Made by a program: the position numbers and the translations under genes | The notes under the pieces: generated by a model | Databases searched by the model: none | What the model saw: only the letters and a program-made list of their open reading frames with translations | What the model was told of the DNA's origin: nothing | Shown here: in pieces, positions 49,576 through 60,215 of the stretch | How the letters are laid out: every line of letters starts with the position of its first letter | Numbering within the stretch: the first letter of the stretch is position 1 | Assembly (NCBI GenBank): GCA_004026145.2 | Contig: CP034977.1 | Location: 3,613,484-3,677,483, forward strand | Reading direction: 5' to 3' | Length of the DNA: 64,000 bases | Source: Takifugu bimaculatus | Taxonomy: Eukaryota; Chordata; Actinopteri; Tetraodontiformes; Tetraodontidae

Positions 49576-49624
49576 CTCGTCAAGTCGTTGGACGGCGTCC
49601 TTTTCCATCAGCCATCCTCGCAGC
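49494..49624 (-). CDS. pxylp1: pxylp1 exon 2: start codon and membrane anchor
   Basis: The acceptor (CTTTCCAG) places the exon start at 49624 and the donor C|GTGAGT places its end at 49494. The coding part begins at the ATG at 49575-49573 and encodes the short cytoplasmic tail and signal anchor, a leucine-rich stretch ending SLSLQF. It ends in phase 1 and its last C joins TG of the next exon to make Leu. An in-frame ATG also exists at 49608-49606, eleven codons upstream. The human protein starts at the position equivalent to 49575, so that start is preferred. Confidence 0.88.
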
Positions 49625-50421
49625 CTGGAAAGGACATGGAGAAACCAGCCATCAGTCAGCGGGTCGGTGTGGGTGGAGCAGGTTGGATACCCTTGGGGGG
49701 GCTGTATAACAGGGAGGTGTACGCAGCAGTGCGAGTGCGCGTTCATTCCTGTGGTGTGCGCGCAGCTCTTCCAGCCGGTAAATATACAGCTTGGAGAAGG
49801 TGGGAGGGCTGGAAAGAACGCACAAGCACGGAGGACACTCCAGTAAATGCAGCCCTGCAGCAAGCACCCTGTCATTAGGCAGTTTAAAATACTCTCAGTC
49901 CGGGGGGGTCGTGCCGAGGATCAACCCGGGGGAACTCCAACGACGTTTTGGGGAAGAAGTGCGCGAGAATGTCCGTCCTGGAAGCGCTGACCTGGAGCTC
50001 TGGAACGCGTAAAACTCGGCTTTGTCTCTCCTTTGTGCCTCCAGGCTGCCCTGAGATCTTAGATTTACATGCAAAACGAAGCAAAACTGCCACATTGGAG
50101 CGAAGCTTGGAAGGCACAAAGTAGACATTACTAACCACGACTCTGCTAGTTAACTCAAGGCTAGTGGGCTAATCAGCTAGCTAATTACCCTAAGATTAAC
50201 ATGCGAGAACACAAAGCTGGGTTGATTATTCGGTGGTGGGAAGGTGAATGCATACTTCCAGTCACTGAACTCGGGGAGTAACGATGATGTGTAACGTAGC
50301 TTTGTGGAACTACCACTCCATGAAATTTAAATGCCCCCCTTTTCCGGCTGGAGACCACCGCCGCCGGCGCAGAGTTCAGGACAAACGCACGTCAGTCCCG
50401 GTCCTATTTGTGGTTTCTTAC

Positions 50422-50570
50422 CCGCAACAGGTCCGAGTGTGAGAGCCGCAGAACCAGAGAGACACTTGAATCCAGCGCTCCGACTTTGGCTGCACCGACT
50501 GTGGACAAAAGCAGGATCGCGCCGCAGAACGTCCGCGAGTTGGACGCGACGCGCAGCGACGTTTCCGGTT
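50422..50570 (-). other. pxylp1: Candidate pxylp1 non-coding first exon and promoter area
   Basis: Coding exon 2 begins with an acceptor at 49625, so a 5'UTR exon must lie upstream (higher coordinates). On the minus strand a good donor, TTGCGG|GTAAGA, ends a CpG-rich stretch at 50422. The stretch upstream of it contains many CpGs and a CCGGAAAC ETS-like site near 50.56 kb. This is the best candidate for the first exon; its 5' limit is a guess. Confidence 0.4.
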
Positions 50571-51810
50571 GGTGCCTTCAAAATAAAAGCGATTGGCGGC
50601 ACTGCCACGACGAGAGAAGCCCCCGACTGCAGCATGCTGCTTTGTTTAAGAATTAAGGGTGAATGGTGGCATGTAACCATAATAAAGCTAGTTTTTTAAG
50701 TATAAACCTGAAAATTATTTGAACATCAGTGCAGCTCAGTGAGGTCTAGAAGTTGCTTGCTGAGATGAATGTGTAGCTGCATCACAATCGTGTGTTCGCC
50801 TTTATTTTTAAAGTTCAGCGCCGTTGTTACTGCGGGTTTGTGGGGGGATCCGAGTCCGCTCAGCTGATCCAACACTCCCGACCTCGCTGCTCCATCTACT
50901 GGACCGGCCACAGAAACGCACGTCGCAATTCTGCAAACATCCCTCTGAACATCTACGTCCTCGTGCTTGGTGGGCACTGCACGCCGCGTTGCGTAACATC
51001 GATTTAGTTGGTGCGTTTAGAAACTTGAACTATTCCAAAGGCGATCAAAATAATTATTATGGGAAATTGTTCGTACGTGCTGTATTTTCCCGGCCTACAG
51101 TGACGGTGGAACTTTAAATGAAACAGTGGAACTCTAAAATGTCAATTATTTGGGTGTTGCGTAAGATTCTGGTTGCTTTGTGGGCGTTTAGCCACCCCTG
51201 GTCATTATTCCATGGATTTACATGGGAAAAGAGCGGCATAAATTGCATCGCCTGGTTTTCCATGACTGCAGAGTCCTGCTGTGCAGAAGTCTGGTGTTGC
51301 TGTTAATGAGTGTCATCCTGCTGCTGCACCCCCCCCCCCCCCCCCCCCCTTCCCCTCCCTGCTCACACAGTGAGAAAACTGCAGAGTTTACACCTGATTT
51401 AGCCTCAGAGAACATGCAGAGGAAATTCAAGTTCCTTCAACAGTGTCAGTAAAACACCCACAAGGTGGAGGTCTATGACAAATGCTTACAAAGTGCTTTT
51501 TATGGGTGATGGTGAGGCATAACCAGTTAACCAGTTAACCAGTGCTGCGGTCAGCCCTTCGTTATGGGAAGAGAGGTAGAGAACGTCTCTAGAAGAAATC
51601 CACCTCCGCCATTCGGTCCAATCTTGGAAAGAGTGAAGTAGCCACAGAAGCCTCCCTGATGAGGTTAATACCCCGCTGGTCTCCAAACCAACCCCGCCGC
51701 GTCCATACTTGCTGTCGGCTTATCTGACTGGTAACACGGGGAAGGAACCTCAAGAAAACGGGCCCAAAGTGAAGCTAGGAGCCAGTCGGGTAACCGGGAC
51801 TCCCGGAGGG

Positions 51811-51812
51811 GT

Positions 51813-51843
<31 letters not shown>

Positions 51844-51850
51844 GGGGGGG
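51811..51850. repeat. (GT)n followed by poly-G
   Basis: About 16 nt of GT and then about 24 G. Confidence 0.95.
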
Positions 51851-52219
51851 TGATCAAAGGTCTGTTGAGTTTGTTGAGGGAAGTGGGTTAACTCATTAAC
51901 TTCAGTGATGACGTGGCGTCGCCTTCAAACGCCATCAAAAACATTATTATTCCTTCAAGTTAATGGTCATTTCATGCGGTGCGCCTCGTGTTTTTGGGCG
52001 TATGAAGGTGCTTCACTGACTTCCTGTTAGCAGGGGTGAAGATGTTTCATTCGGGGATTAAAGGTCTTAGAATGGAAGGTCATGATGGGGTTTACAGGTC
52101 TCTGCTGCAGTAATCTCTGAGGGTACGCCGGTCACATGAGCGAGGCTGCCGAACGTGCTACCACTTAGCCTCAGCACTCTGACAGGAGTCATGGGACGGG
52201 GATGAGGTGGATGATTGTG

Positions 52220-52325
<106 letters not shown>

Positions 52326-52530
52326 TCTTGTACATGCAGTGTAAAAGGACCAAAATATGCATTCTACTAGCAGACTGAGGGAGCTTTAGGGAGGCGAGGA
52401 CATCTTGGCTGAACCTCAGATCTTAAAGGGACTGCTTGAGTATTTTTAATGTTGAAGCTAAAATTAGGGGTGAGGTTAGGGTGAGGTTAGGGTGAGGTTA
52501 AGGGTTAGGGTTAGGTTGGTGGGATGGTTA
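52326..52530. repeat. Interspersed-repeat fragment with GGTTAGGG-type words
   Basis: Begins TTCTTGTACATG directly after the TCTG array and ends in GGTGAGGTTAGG units and TTAGGGTTAGG. The TTCTTGTACATG start recurs at 20300 next to another microsatellite. Such microsatellite-flanked fragments with CCTAACC/GGTTAGG runs are common in fish genomes. Confidence 0.55.
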
Positions 52531-53690
52531 TGGTTTGTGTTACGGTTTTGTTTGGCAGACAACATCAGTTCTATATTTACGTTAGCACTGAAGATAATCT
52601 TATTTCCAAAAAAGGAAAACAATCTTGCACAAGTGTGGTGAAAAGCCATAAACTATATGCAAACGTGACTTATAAACATGTACAAACATGGAACCATTCA
52701 GCTTTTACGCACGTGCAAGTCACAATAAACATGAACACACACATATACGCCTTCTCTGAACCACAATGTCCCCCAGAAATAACCGTCAACTTTGGTCAAA
52801 CGTGGCTTTCCATGTTTTTCGTGACCTCAGCTCTTAAAGCCAAAGCAAACAGCAAACATCCAAACTAAAAACACAGCAAGGTCACAAGCACCGAACCTGT
52901 GGGTCACGCAGTCATGAGGAAACCATGTCAATTCAGCCGTCCAAATCATTTTACTGCAATCTAAAATTCAAAGCAATAATCAGCTGTCCAAGCATTCCAG
53001 CACACACAGAAATATCTGCTTTCCCTCTAGCAGTCAGTCAGCAAGAGCATGATTACATGACAATCTCTGGCATGTGATCTGGGGCCGGGCAGACTACGCC
53101 TGTAATTATAAAATTAAGAAGCGTATGGTTTTTTTCTTTATGCAGATCCTCAGTTTCTGTCTTTCACATCTATCTTCCTCTCCAAGTCCAGTGTGGACTA
53201 CAGTGTGTGCACAATACAAGTGTGTGAACATTTAGGACCAGGGCGAGGCTGCCCTGCACTCTGCTGCATATCTGCCCAACTTATTAGTTATGTAAAATCA
53301 GATGCAAGCAGAAGCAGGATAATCAAGGATTAAAAGGATTATAACAAGATGGGGCCTGCGCTAATCTGCATCCCTGATTTTACATGTAATAATACAAAAC
53401 TGCAATGCTGGATTAAGGTGGCTGTAAGATAAAATATGTTATATCTTAATGCATTTACAAATGTAGGATGGCGGTTTCAACGAATCTCAATTGGCCTAAA
53501 AAATCAATCAAAGTCCTCTTTTTTGTCATTGTCTACTGCGGCAGTTGAACAGAATCCTAATTTTTCAACGTACAGCCTAAATGTCAACAGTATTGAAGCC
53601 AGTAGATCACGAAAAACCCTGATGGAGAGCAGATTTCTGTCGGTTTCAGTGTTGGAAACTAAAAATTTCCTGTTCACCGAGAGCCTGGGG

Positions 53691-53704
53691 CTGTCACGTG
53701 ACAG
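53691..53704 (+). promoter_or_regulatory. Palindromic E-box CTGTCACGTGACAG
   Basis: A perfect 14-bp palindrome centred on CACGTG with the GTCACGTGAC flanks preferred by USF and MiT/TFE factors. It lies 18 bp before the first CCAAT module. Binding is inferred from the motif only. Confidence 0.5.
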
Positions 53705-53721
53705 AGGCGGGCCCTAAGGAC

Positions 53722-53815
53722 GCCACCAGCCAATCAGCGATCACTAGAAGCTCTGCCACCAGCCAATCAGCGATCACTAGAAGCTGCCACCAGCCAATCA
53801 GCGACCACTCGGGGC
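53722..53815 (+). promoter_or_regulatory. Three tandem CCAAT modules upstream of slc25a36
   Basis: Three copies of a 31-33 bp unit GCCACCAGCCAATCAGCGA... start at 53722, 53755 and 53786, with CCAAT cores at 53730, 53763 and 53794. The third copy has diverged after CAGCGA. CCAATCAG is the consensus of NF-Y. The array lies about 0.4-0.5 kb upstream of the start codon, where a proximal promoter is expected. Confidence 0.7.
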
Positions 53816-54213
53816 TCTGGTTCTCGTCACGACGATAAACATTAGGATCCGACCCGGGAGACTCTCAGAGGACCGCGCACGGCAACGGCAGCCCCGGCCT
53901 GGCTTTAGTCACGTTTAATGCAAGAAATGAGTTGTACGCCATTGTTGAATGTATGCACGTTATGGCGACGCTTTCGACAGAAGGGACCGTAAAGCTCTTT
54001 CTCTGACAACGACCTTTCTTACCCTTTAGCTTCGTAAGCTAGCCGAGTTAGCTCTTACGTATCCTCGCCTCCACGCAGCTGACCTCGGCTACAACAGAGG
54101 TACCGAGCGTTGCTCGCTCGCTAGCTCGGGAGCCTTTTCCCTTTGGTGTTTTTCCTTTTTTTGACGTCGTGTCTCATTGTCCCAGTGTGGTGCCCCGCGG
54201 ACGCTTCCCGAAT

Positions 54214-54231
54214 ATGAGACATCATGAGTAA
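54214..54231 (+). CDS. Overlapping five-codon upstream ORF at slc25a36
   Basis: ATG AGA CAT CAT GAG TAA starts 10 nt before the slc25a36 ATG in another frame, and its stop lies 5-7 nt past that ATG. It is present if transcription starts upstream, which it must for the main start to be translated. A regulatory role is inference. Confidence 0.6.
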   Translation: MRHHE

Positions 54232-54264
54232 AAGAGACACTATGGTTCATCTGTTAGCCGGAGG
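54224..54264 (+). CDS. slc25a36: slc25a36 exon 1
   Basis: Codes MSKRDTMVHLLAGG, matching the human MSQRDTLVHLFAGG. The start has A at -3. The donor is GG|GTGAGT and the exon ends in phase 2 in the middle of a Gly codon. A five-codon upstream frame overlaps this start (see findings). Confidence 0.95.
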
Positions 54265-57200
54265 GTGAGTTATACCTAATGTCATCTTACGTAGAGGTAA
54301 GGAAGTTAGCAGAATGCTAACAGTTGTGGCTAGCTAGTATGGGATCAAGTTGAGTGTGTTTATTCCCTTTTGGGATCTGGTTGGTAAATGAATCTCGGTG
54401 TGGGAAGGAATGCCAGTTACGGCTAACTTATTTAGACAACGGGTGTGGGACCGACCAAAGCTGCAGCTTTGGGGCGGGCATGCACCACAACAACCGTGTA
54501 GCCGAGCACCTCCTTTAATATCCACCGTTGGCTGCACCCACGCACGTTTGCACCGTCCGGTGCGGGTGCACGGGCCAGATCGGCCTGGCCTGTGGCATTA
54601 TTCCTTGACAAAGAATTGAGGGACACCAACAGTTGATACAGAAATCAGTGTTTCCCAATGAGCTCCGGGACTGATGCAACACCCAGAACGTGATCTGGGA
54701 TCTGCTGGGATATTTCACGCCGGTGTGTGTGTTCTTTCAGTGAGATTAGCCACGTGGCTTTTTATTGGAATTTTTAGAAAGATTGTTTTCATGATTCGGT
54801 TGCACGGAAATGGAATGCGGTCCTATTTCTTGCAAGATTCGGGTTGTCTTGGTGCGTGTCTGCATGCGTGAGCACATATTCACTATTGTTCAGGGACAAA
54901 CACGCAGTTCCACAGTGGCCACCTCTTATCTGTCACCTGTGTGGTGCCAACAGCTGCCCTACTCATGGCTTTACTAATGCACAGGTATTTGTGGTCATTG
55001 TAGCATTCTCATTTTTCAACCTATGGAACAATGCATAGATCCGTGTCTCTGGAATGTGCTGAGGTGCTGAACGGACACAAAGCATTCCTGACCGGCTATT
55101 TACTCTGCATCTGCATCATGCCAGGGATTGTTAACATTCCCCAAACTGCATCATTGGCACTTCCTTATCGTGCTTGTTGCCAGCAGGACCGTATGTTCCG
55201 TTCCTGCTCTGGCATCTTGGTTGCTGCGTCACCATTAACGTCTCCTCCTCTTGCCTTCCTGCCAGATGTGGAGGGACAGTCGGAGCCATATTGACTTGTC
55301 CGCTGGAGGTGGTGAAGACCCGTCTGCAGTCATCTTCCCTCAGCTTCTACGTGTCCGGGGTTCATCTCAGCACCGTCAACGGCACCAGCGTGGCCCGCAT
55401 GTCTCCACCCGGTCCCCTGCACTTCCTCAAGTGGGTCTTTGTTGCAGTAATATAGATTTCCATCTCAAAAAACACAAGTATACAGCCATGACTAAGTAAC
55501 ACTCTTTATTCCAAACCTTCTCAGTAACATCTATAACCAGCATCCACAAATATTGGACATCAATATTAGGACACGACACGGTGTTTACAAGAGTAGCACT
55601 TTGGTTAAAACACTCCAAACAATACACAAGTGTGGTGTTCTGCCTCCCCGATGGCATCAACGGTGCACAAACGGGGGGGTGATGTACATTATCTAACTCC
55701 AGTCATGCCTCGGGGTCAGGGGTCAGGGTTCAATCTAAATCTCTGTGTCCTTTCTGGCGTCTTGTGTGTCGTCCACAGGTTAATACTGGAGAAGGAGGGA
55801 CCTCGTTCTCTCTTCAGAGGCTTGGGACCAAATTTGATCGGTGTAGCACCTTCCAGGTTAGCACATCCCATCACGCTTCCGGGGACGAGAACAGACGCAC
55901 CACTTGTTTGATTTAATCCGTAGCATTTTTATCTCGTTTAAAGATATTAGCAGTAACGCCCAGGCCTGAGGTCATGTGGTGTGTTACAGGGGATGGTGTT
56001 GTTCTGTAAACACCACAGGACTTGTTCAGGTAACTGGGTGACCCAGAAGGGTTGAAGGCTCCAGGTTGTTTAGATTCCACTCAGCTGTGTAACCTCCTCA
56101 GCTCCCTGCTCATCACAACATGGCAACAGCAGCAGCTTCAGGAGAAAAGGTCCTTTCATACCTTGTAAATCCCATTACAGGCTTCGCTGTTTGTGCCGCT
56201 ACGTTTACGCGCCACCATCATTATTGCCTGTCATTTTTGGAGGGAGCCGGGGGCTAATGGCTGTGAGCTGTGCCTAATGTTCCGTCTCACTGGTGGCAGT
56301 GCTGAGCAGGTGTGGAGTGTTTTGTTAGGCTCTTAGACCAGCCAGAGCTGAATGAAGAGGAAGGCAAGGCAGTCACTGGACGTGGACACAGACGCGCGTG
56401 CATTCATTTAAATCGTGTCTTATTAATGAATGAATTTAAACGGAGTGTTTGGAGACGCGTTTTCTTGCTCTGCTAGCTTCAAAACATTGAATTAGTTTTG
56501 AAAGTTAACACCTGCGGGGTGGGGAGGTACTCCGGATACGCAAATATACGCGCTAACGTGTGGGGAAAAAAGCGACTTTTTGCATCATATCTCGTCTTTA
56601 ACGGTCTCTGCAGACGTGTCTAAAACGTAACCTTCCTTTTCTGTCCCCCCCGCCACAAAGAGCCATCTACTTTGCTGCTTACTCCACCGCCAAAGAGAAG
56701 CTCAACGGTGTGCTGGAACCTGACTCCACACAGGTACACATGGTGTCGGCTGGAATGGCAGGTAACTACCGTCCATCAGCACCATGTTTACGCCTTCACC
56801 TGTTGAGCGGGGATCCCTCTCGTGCTGGGGGGTGGACCCACTCTTGGGTCACCAGACCAGCGGGGCTGATTGAACATAAAGGGTGGATTCTTCTGGTGTC
56901 TCCTCGTCTCCCTGTGCTTTGCTGGAACTGGTGGAGTTGAACTTTAGCGCTAAGACTCAGGCACAACCTTCGTTTTACCCCAATTTGTGTCTCAACGTAG
57001 CTCAGCCGTCTTTAACCCCAACCCGGTCCCCTGCTCTAATATTGCAGCACCACCACATGCGTCTGTGGGTTCATGTGTAAATATACCGTGACTGATTCCA
57101 CCATTTTAAGCACACCCCAACCACGCAGGGCTATCAAGGTGTGCATTATGTTCTGCAGACTGACGGGGTGGTGAACCGGCCCCCATGTTGGACACGGTGA

Positions 57201-58688
57201 CCACAGCACAGCTCGGCATCAGCTGCTGCCGCGGCTAAAACGGCTCCTTGCCCCCCCCCACCCCCGCGCTGATGCTGGCTAAACTTTGCTCCCACTTGCG
57301 TAACACAGCCCTGAACTGGATGTGATATGTCTGATTGTCATTTCTTTGTGCATCAGGGGTTTCTGAATTGATCAAACTCCAGCTTTTTCTGTCCCTCCTG
57401 CTGTTTTGGTGGAGGATGGTGGGGAGATGGTGGGTTACACCCGCGGGGATGGGGAGTTTATTGGTTGCATGCTGGTCACATTGCTACACACAAGCCTGTG
57501 TCTGTTTTAGGCTTTAACTCTACCGTAGCTCTCCTCTCGCAAGGCCATGAGACCCCCCCACCACCAGGGGTCTCTAGCTGCATCTGTGAGGAGTTACTTG
57601 GGTCTGCGTGAGTACTCATCACAGATCTGTGCTTCCTTTTTGTTTCTGGTTCGTATATTTCTGTCTGTGTGCACCGCTCCCTCGTCTTGTAGGTAATTTC
57701 ATGAAGAGGTTTTTAACTCTTAACTGCATGACATTTACGCCATTCAGTTTCCATCCTGCTAGCACGCATCGTCTACAGAGATTAGCTCTCAGTTACTCTG
57801 CTTTCTCTGTGTCTACACGAAGAGTTAAAGCTAGTTCACCCCAATGAAATCAGCCTGTAAGATGTACTCAGTGCTTTTTAGAGTTTTAATGTGTTGGTGG
57901 GATTTAGTACCACAGCAACTTGCTAAAGCTGTTCCTGGATGTTGGACGCGATTTAATCCTGGAGGCCGTCTTTCCCTCCGCAGGTTTCACAGCCATCACG
58001 ACCACCAACCCCATATGGCTCATAAAGACCCGCCTCCAGCTGGATGCCAGGTGACCTGACGTGTTATCGGTCCCGTTAATGTCAACTCCAGCGACAAACC
58101 AAGTTGTTTACGTCGTTTCTCTCGTCCCAAGGAATCGAGGCGAGCGGCGGATGAGCGCGCTTGATTGCATGCGCCGGGTTTATCGGCGGGAGGGCCTGCG
58201 CGGGTTCTACAGGGGGATGTCGGCGTCCTACGCCGGCATCTCAGAGACTGTCATTCACTTTGTCATCTACGAAAGCATCAAACGGCGCCTGCTGGAGGCC
58301 AAGATGCCGCAGAACATGGAGGAGGAGGAGGAGGTGCCCAAAGTCGCGTCGGACTTCGTAGGGATGATGCTCGCTGCTGCCACCTCCAAGACCTGCGCCA
58401 CAACGGTTGCTTATCCACACGGTGAGCGCACCTAATGTAGCGCATTTATGCTAGGTGGCTACTCTTCCTTAACCTTTGGCTTTCGACCTTGCAGAAGTAA
58501 TCCGAACCAGGTTACGTGAGGAGGGGACCAAGTACAAGTCCTTCTTCCAGACTCTAAGAACAGTGCCCAAAGAGGAGGGCTACGCAGCCCTGTACCGTGG
58601 TCTGACCACGCACCTGGTGCGACAGATCCCCAACACTGCCATCACCATGTGCACCTACGAGCTGGTGGTCTATCTACTGAGTGGTTAA
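54224..58688 (+). CDS. slc25a36: Mitochondrial pyrimidine nucleotide carrier (seven coding exons, spliced)
   Basis: SLC25 mitochondrial carrier. The mammalian SLC25A36 (PNC2) moves pyrimidine, and also guanine, nucleotides across the inner mitochondrial membrane for mitochondrial DNA and RNA synthesis. Exons are 54224-54264, 55266-55430, 55779-55856, 56661-56761, 57984-58050, 58132-58421 and 58495-58688. Lengths sum to 936 nt, that is 311 codons plus stop, equal to the human protein. The three carrier signatures are visible: CPLEVVKTRL (about residues 25-34), NPIWLIKTRL (about 137-146) and YPHEVIRTRL (about 245-254). Also seen are FRGLGPNLIGVAPSR, GFYRGMSASYAGISETVIHF and LVRQIPNTAI. All junctions are GT-AG and restore frame. 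Near residue 204 the loop is acidic (MEEEEEV). Teleosts often keep two copies (a and b), which I cannot separate here. Confidence 0.97.
55266..55430 (+). CDS. slc25a36: slc25a36 exon 2: first carrier signature
   Basis: Acceptor TTCCTGCCAG. Codes CGGTVGAILTCPLEVVKTRL, then QSSSLSFYVSGVHL up to PGPLHFL and the first two bases of Lys. The donor AA|GTGGGT is weaker than consensus because the exon ends AA rather than AG, but the frame into exon 3 demands it. Confidence 0.95.
55779..55856 (+). CDS. slc25a36: slc25a36 exon 3
   Basis: 78 bp; acceptor TCCACAG, donor AG|GTTAGC. Codes LILEKEGPRSLFRGLGPNL and IGVAPS. This is the matrix loop and the 'E-G...L-RG' half of the first carrier repeat. Confidence 0.95.
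56661..56761 (+). CDS. slc25a36: slc25a36 exon 4
   Basis: Acceptor ...CCACAAAG preceded by a C run; donor G|GTAACT. Codes AIYFAAYSTAKEKLNG, then VLEPDSTQVHMVSAGMA. It ends in phase 1 within a Gly codon. Confidence 0.94.
57984..58050 (+). CDS. slc25a36: slc25a36 exon 5: second carrier signature
   Basis: 67 bp; acceptor CTCCGCAG, donor AG|GTGACC. Codes FTAITTTNPIWLIKTRLQLD, containing the second P-x-x-x-x-[KR] signature. It has human-like NPIW in place of the usual P-x-[DE]. Confidence 0.95.
58132..58421 (+). CDS. slc25a36: slc25a36 exon 6
   Basis: 290 bp after an 81-bp intron. Codes NRGERRMSALDCM, GLRGFYRGMSASYAGISETV, an acidic loop, and SDFVGMMLAAATSKTCATTV ending AYPH. Donor G|GTGAGC. Confidence 0.96.
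58495..58688 (+). CDS. slc25a36: slc25a36 exon 7: third carrier signature and stop
   Basis: Follows a 73-bp intron; acceptor CCTTGCAG. Codes EVIRTRLREEGTKYKSFFQT, then EEGYAALYRGLTTHLVRQIP and ends VVYLLSG with TAA at 58686-58688. Confidence 0.97.
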
Positions 58689-60215
58689 CGCGTCCCCGCC
58701 CTGACTGCACACGTAACCCTTCCCTTGTTCGGAGACCAGCACAAGAAACGGCTGCGCGCCAGCGGGCGACCCTTCTGTCCAGAAGACATCAGACAGGAAG
58801 GCAGATTTGTTTTCCAGTCAAAGGATCTGGCAGAGAAAGGAGGTTTCGCAGGAGTCGGGTTTATTAGTGGTTATTTTAATTCCATCCTCTTCTCTCCTAG
58901 GTTATATGTGTGTTTTATCTGGTAGCTCAGACAACACAGATTCCAGTGTTTGCTGCCTCTAACAAAACTAATGAAAGAAAACGGTGAATCCAGTCTTTGT
59001 TGACCTTTGGAGCGTCTTGTTAGCATGATCTCAGAACCACGGTGGAGTCCTGGTTCAGGTAGGACAAATGGGAAGAATGTGAGCGGACGTATGGGGACGT
59101 GCCTTTTTGTGACACTGTGACGCTGATGAAAACGCACAATGGCTGCAGGCGTGTTGGAGCGAGCCACGCGGGGCGGATTCCCCTCGGTCCGATCCCAATC
59201 CTGCTGGCTCAGTACGAGTCTACATACTGAATTCCATTGCACTTTAACCATGTGTGGGAGAGGGTGAGGTTGGACTGAGCGTAACTAAACCGTAAAGTAT
59301 AGCGAAGAGTAACTTGACTAAAAACCAAAAAGTCTAACACTGAATCAGTTTGAGGATTAAAAGTATAGATGATCCAGTTGGATGTATAGAAAAACTCAGT
59401 GTGAGATAATGCTCATAGTTGGGGGCGTTCCTCCTTCGTGGCTTCTCTTAAATTCCAGACTGAGGGTGAGGAAAGTCCTCTCAGTTTTTTAATCTGGATC
59501 CTTTTATAGTTGAGCCAGTGTGTGAAGAACCGCCTGGAACATGTTCCTAGGTGCACCAGTATAACGACAGACCCTTCCCTTGGTTTCCTCCTGTTGTTTT
59601 CACGTCAAACTGTGTTTTAGCCTTTTAAAAATGCCGTGAGACTGTTTGTAACCGGGGTGTTTGCCCCCCCTTTACAAACTTCTCTGTCCTGGTGCAGATG
59701 TTAAAGACTTGACCGCCGTTGGTGTTGTCATCTTGTTTACCCTGGGAAACGCTAACGTCACACAGCAGACGATAACCAGCCTGTGCCCCCCCCCGGCCTT
59801 TCCCAACGCTCTACCTTATCACGCTGCTCTTACAGCACCGGCCCACTCTTGAGCGGTCAGCCCGGAGCGTCTGAGCACGCACTCCCAGGATATGCAATTG
59901 CAGCTCAGTTTCCCTGGATGATCGAATGACCCTTTGACCTTCTGGTCACATGCATTCCCCCCCCTGCATCTTTTCCGCCCACCTCGTTGCGGCGTCTGCC
60001 AGTAAATGTGTTCGCTTGGATAAATGATCGTCGTCATTCATGGCATCTGGAGCGTCAAGAGACGGCTATGCATTCAGAAGAACAGTGTTTTTAATCCTGC
60101 ATAACCTGTTGCCTTCTCCCAACGCCCGTTTCGTCGCGTCAGACCTTCCTGTAAGACGCTGCTTTCTCTTTATTCCTGTTTTTGTATGACAACAATAAAA
60201 TGGACAGAGTGCAAA
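58689..60215 (+). other. slc25a36: slc25a36 3' untranslated region
   Basis: About 1.5 kb without an assignable exon, from the stop codon to just past the canonical AATAAA at 60194. No microsatellite interrupts it, except C runs near 59664 and 59787. The 3' end is inferred from the signal only. Confidence 0.6.
60194..60199 (+). terminator. slc25a36 poly(A) signal AATAAA
   Basis: Canonical hexamer in the context CAACAATAAAATGG, followed about 20 nt later by a mixed GT/A-rich stretch. It is the first good AATAAA after the stop codon. Confidence 0.6.
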
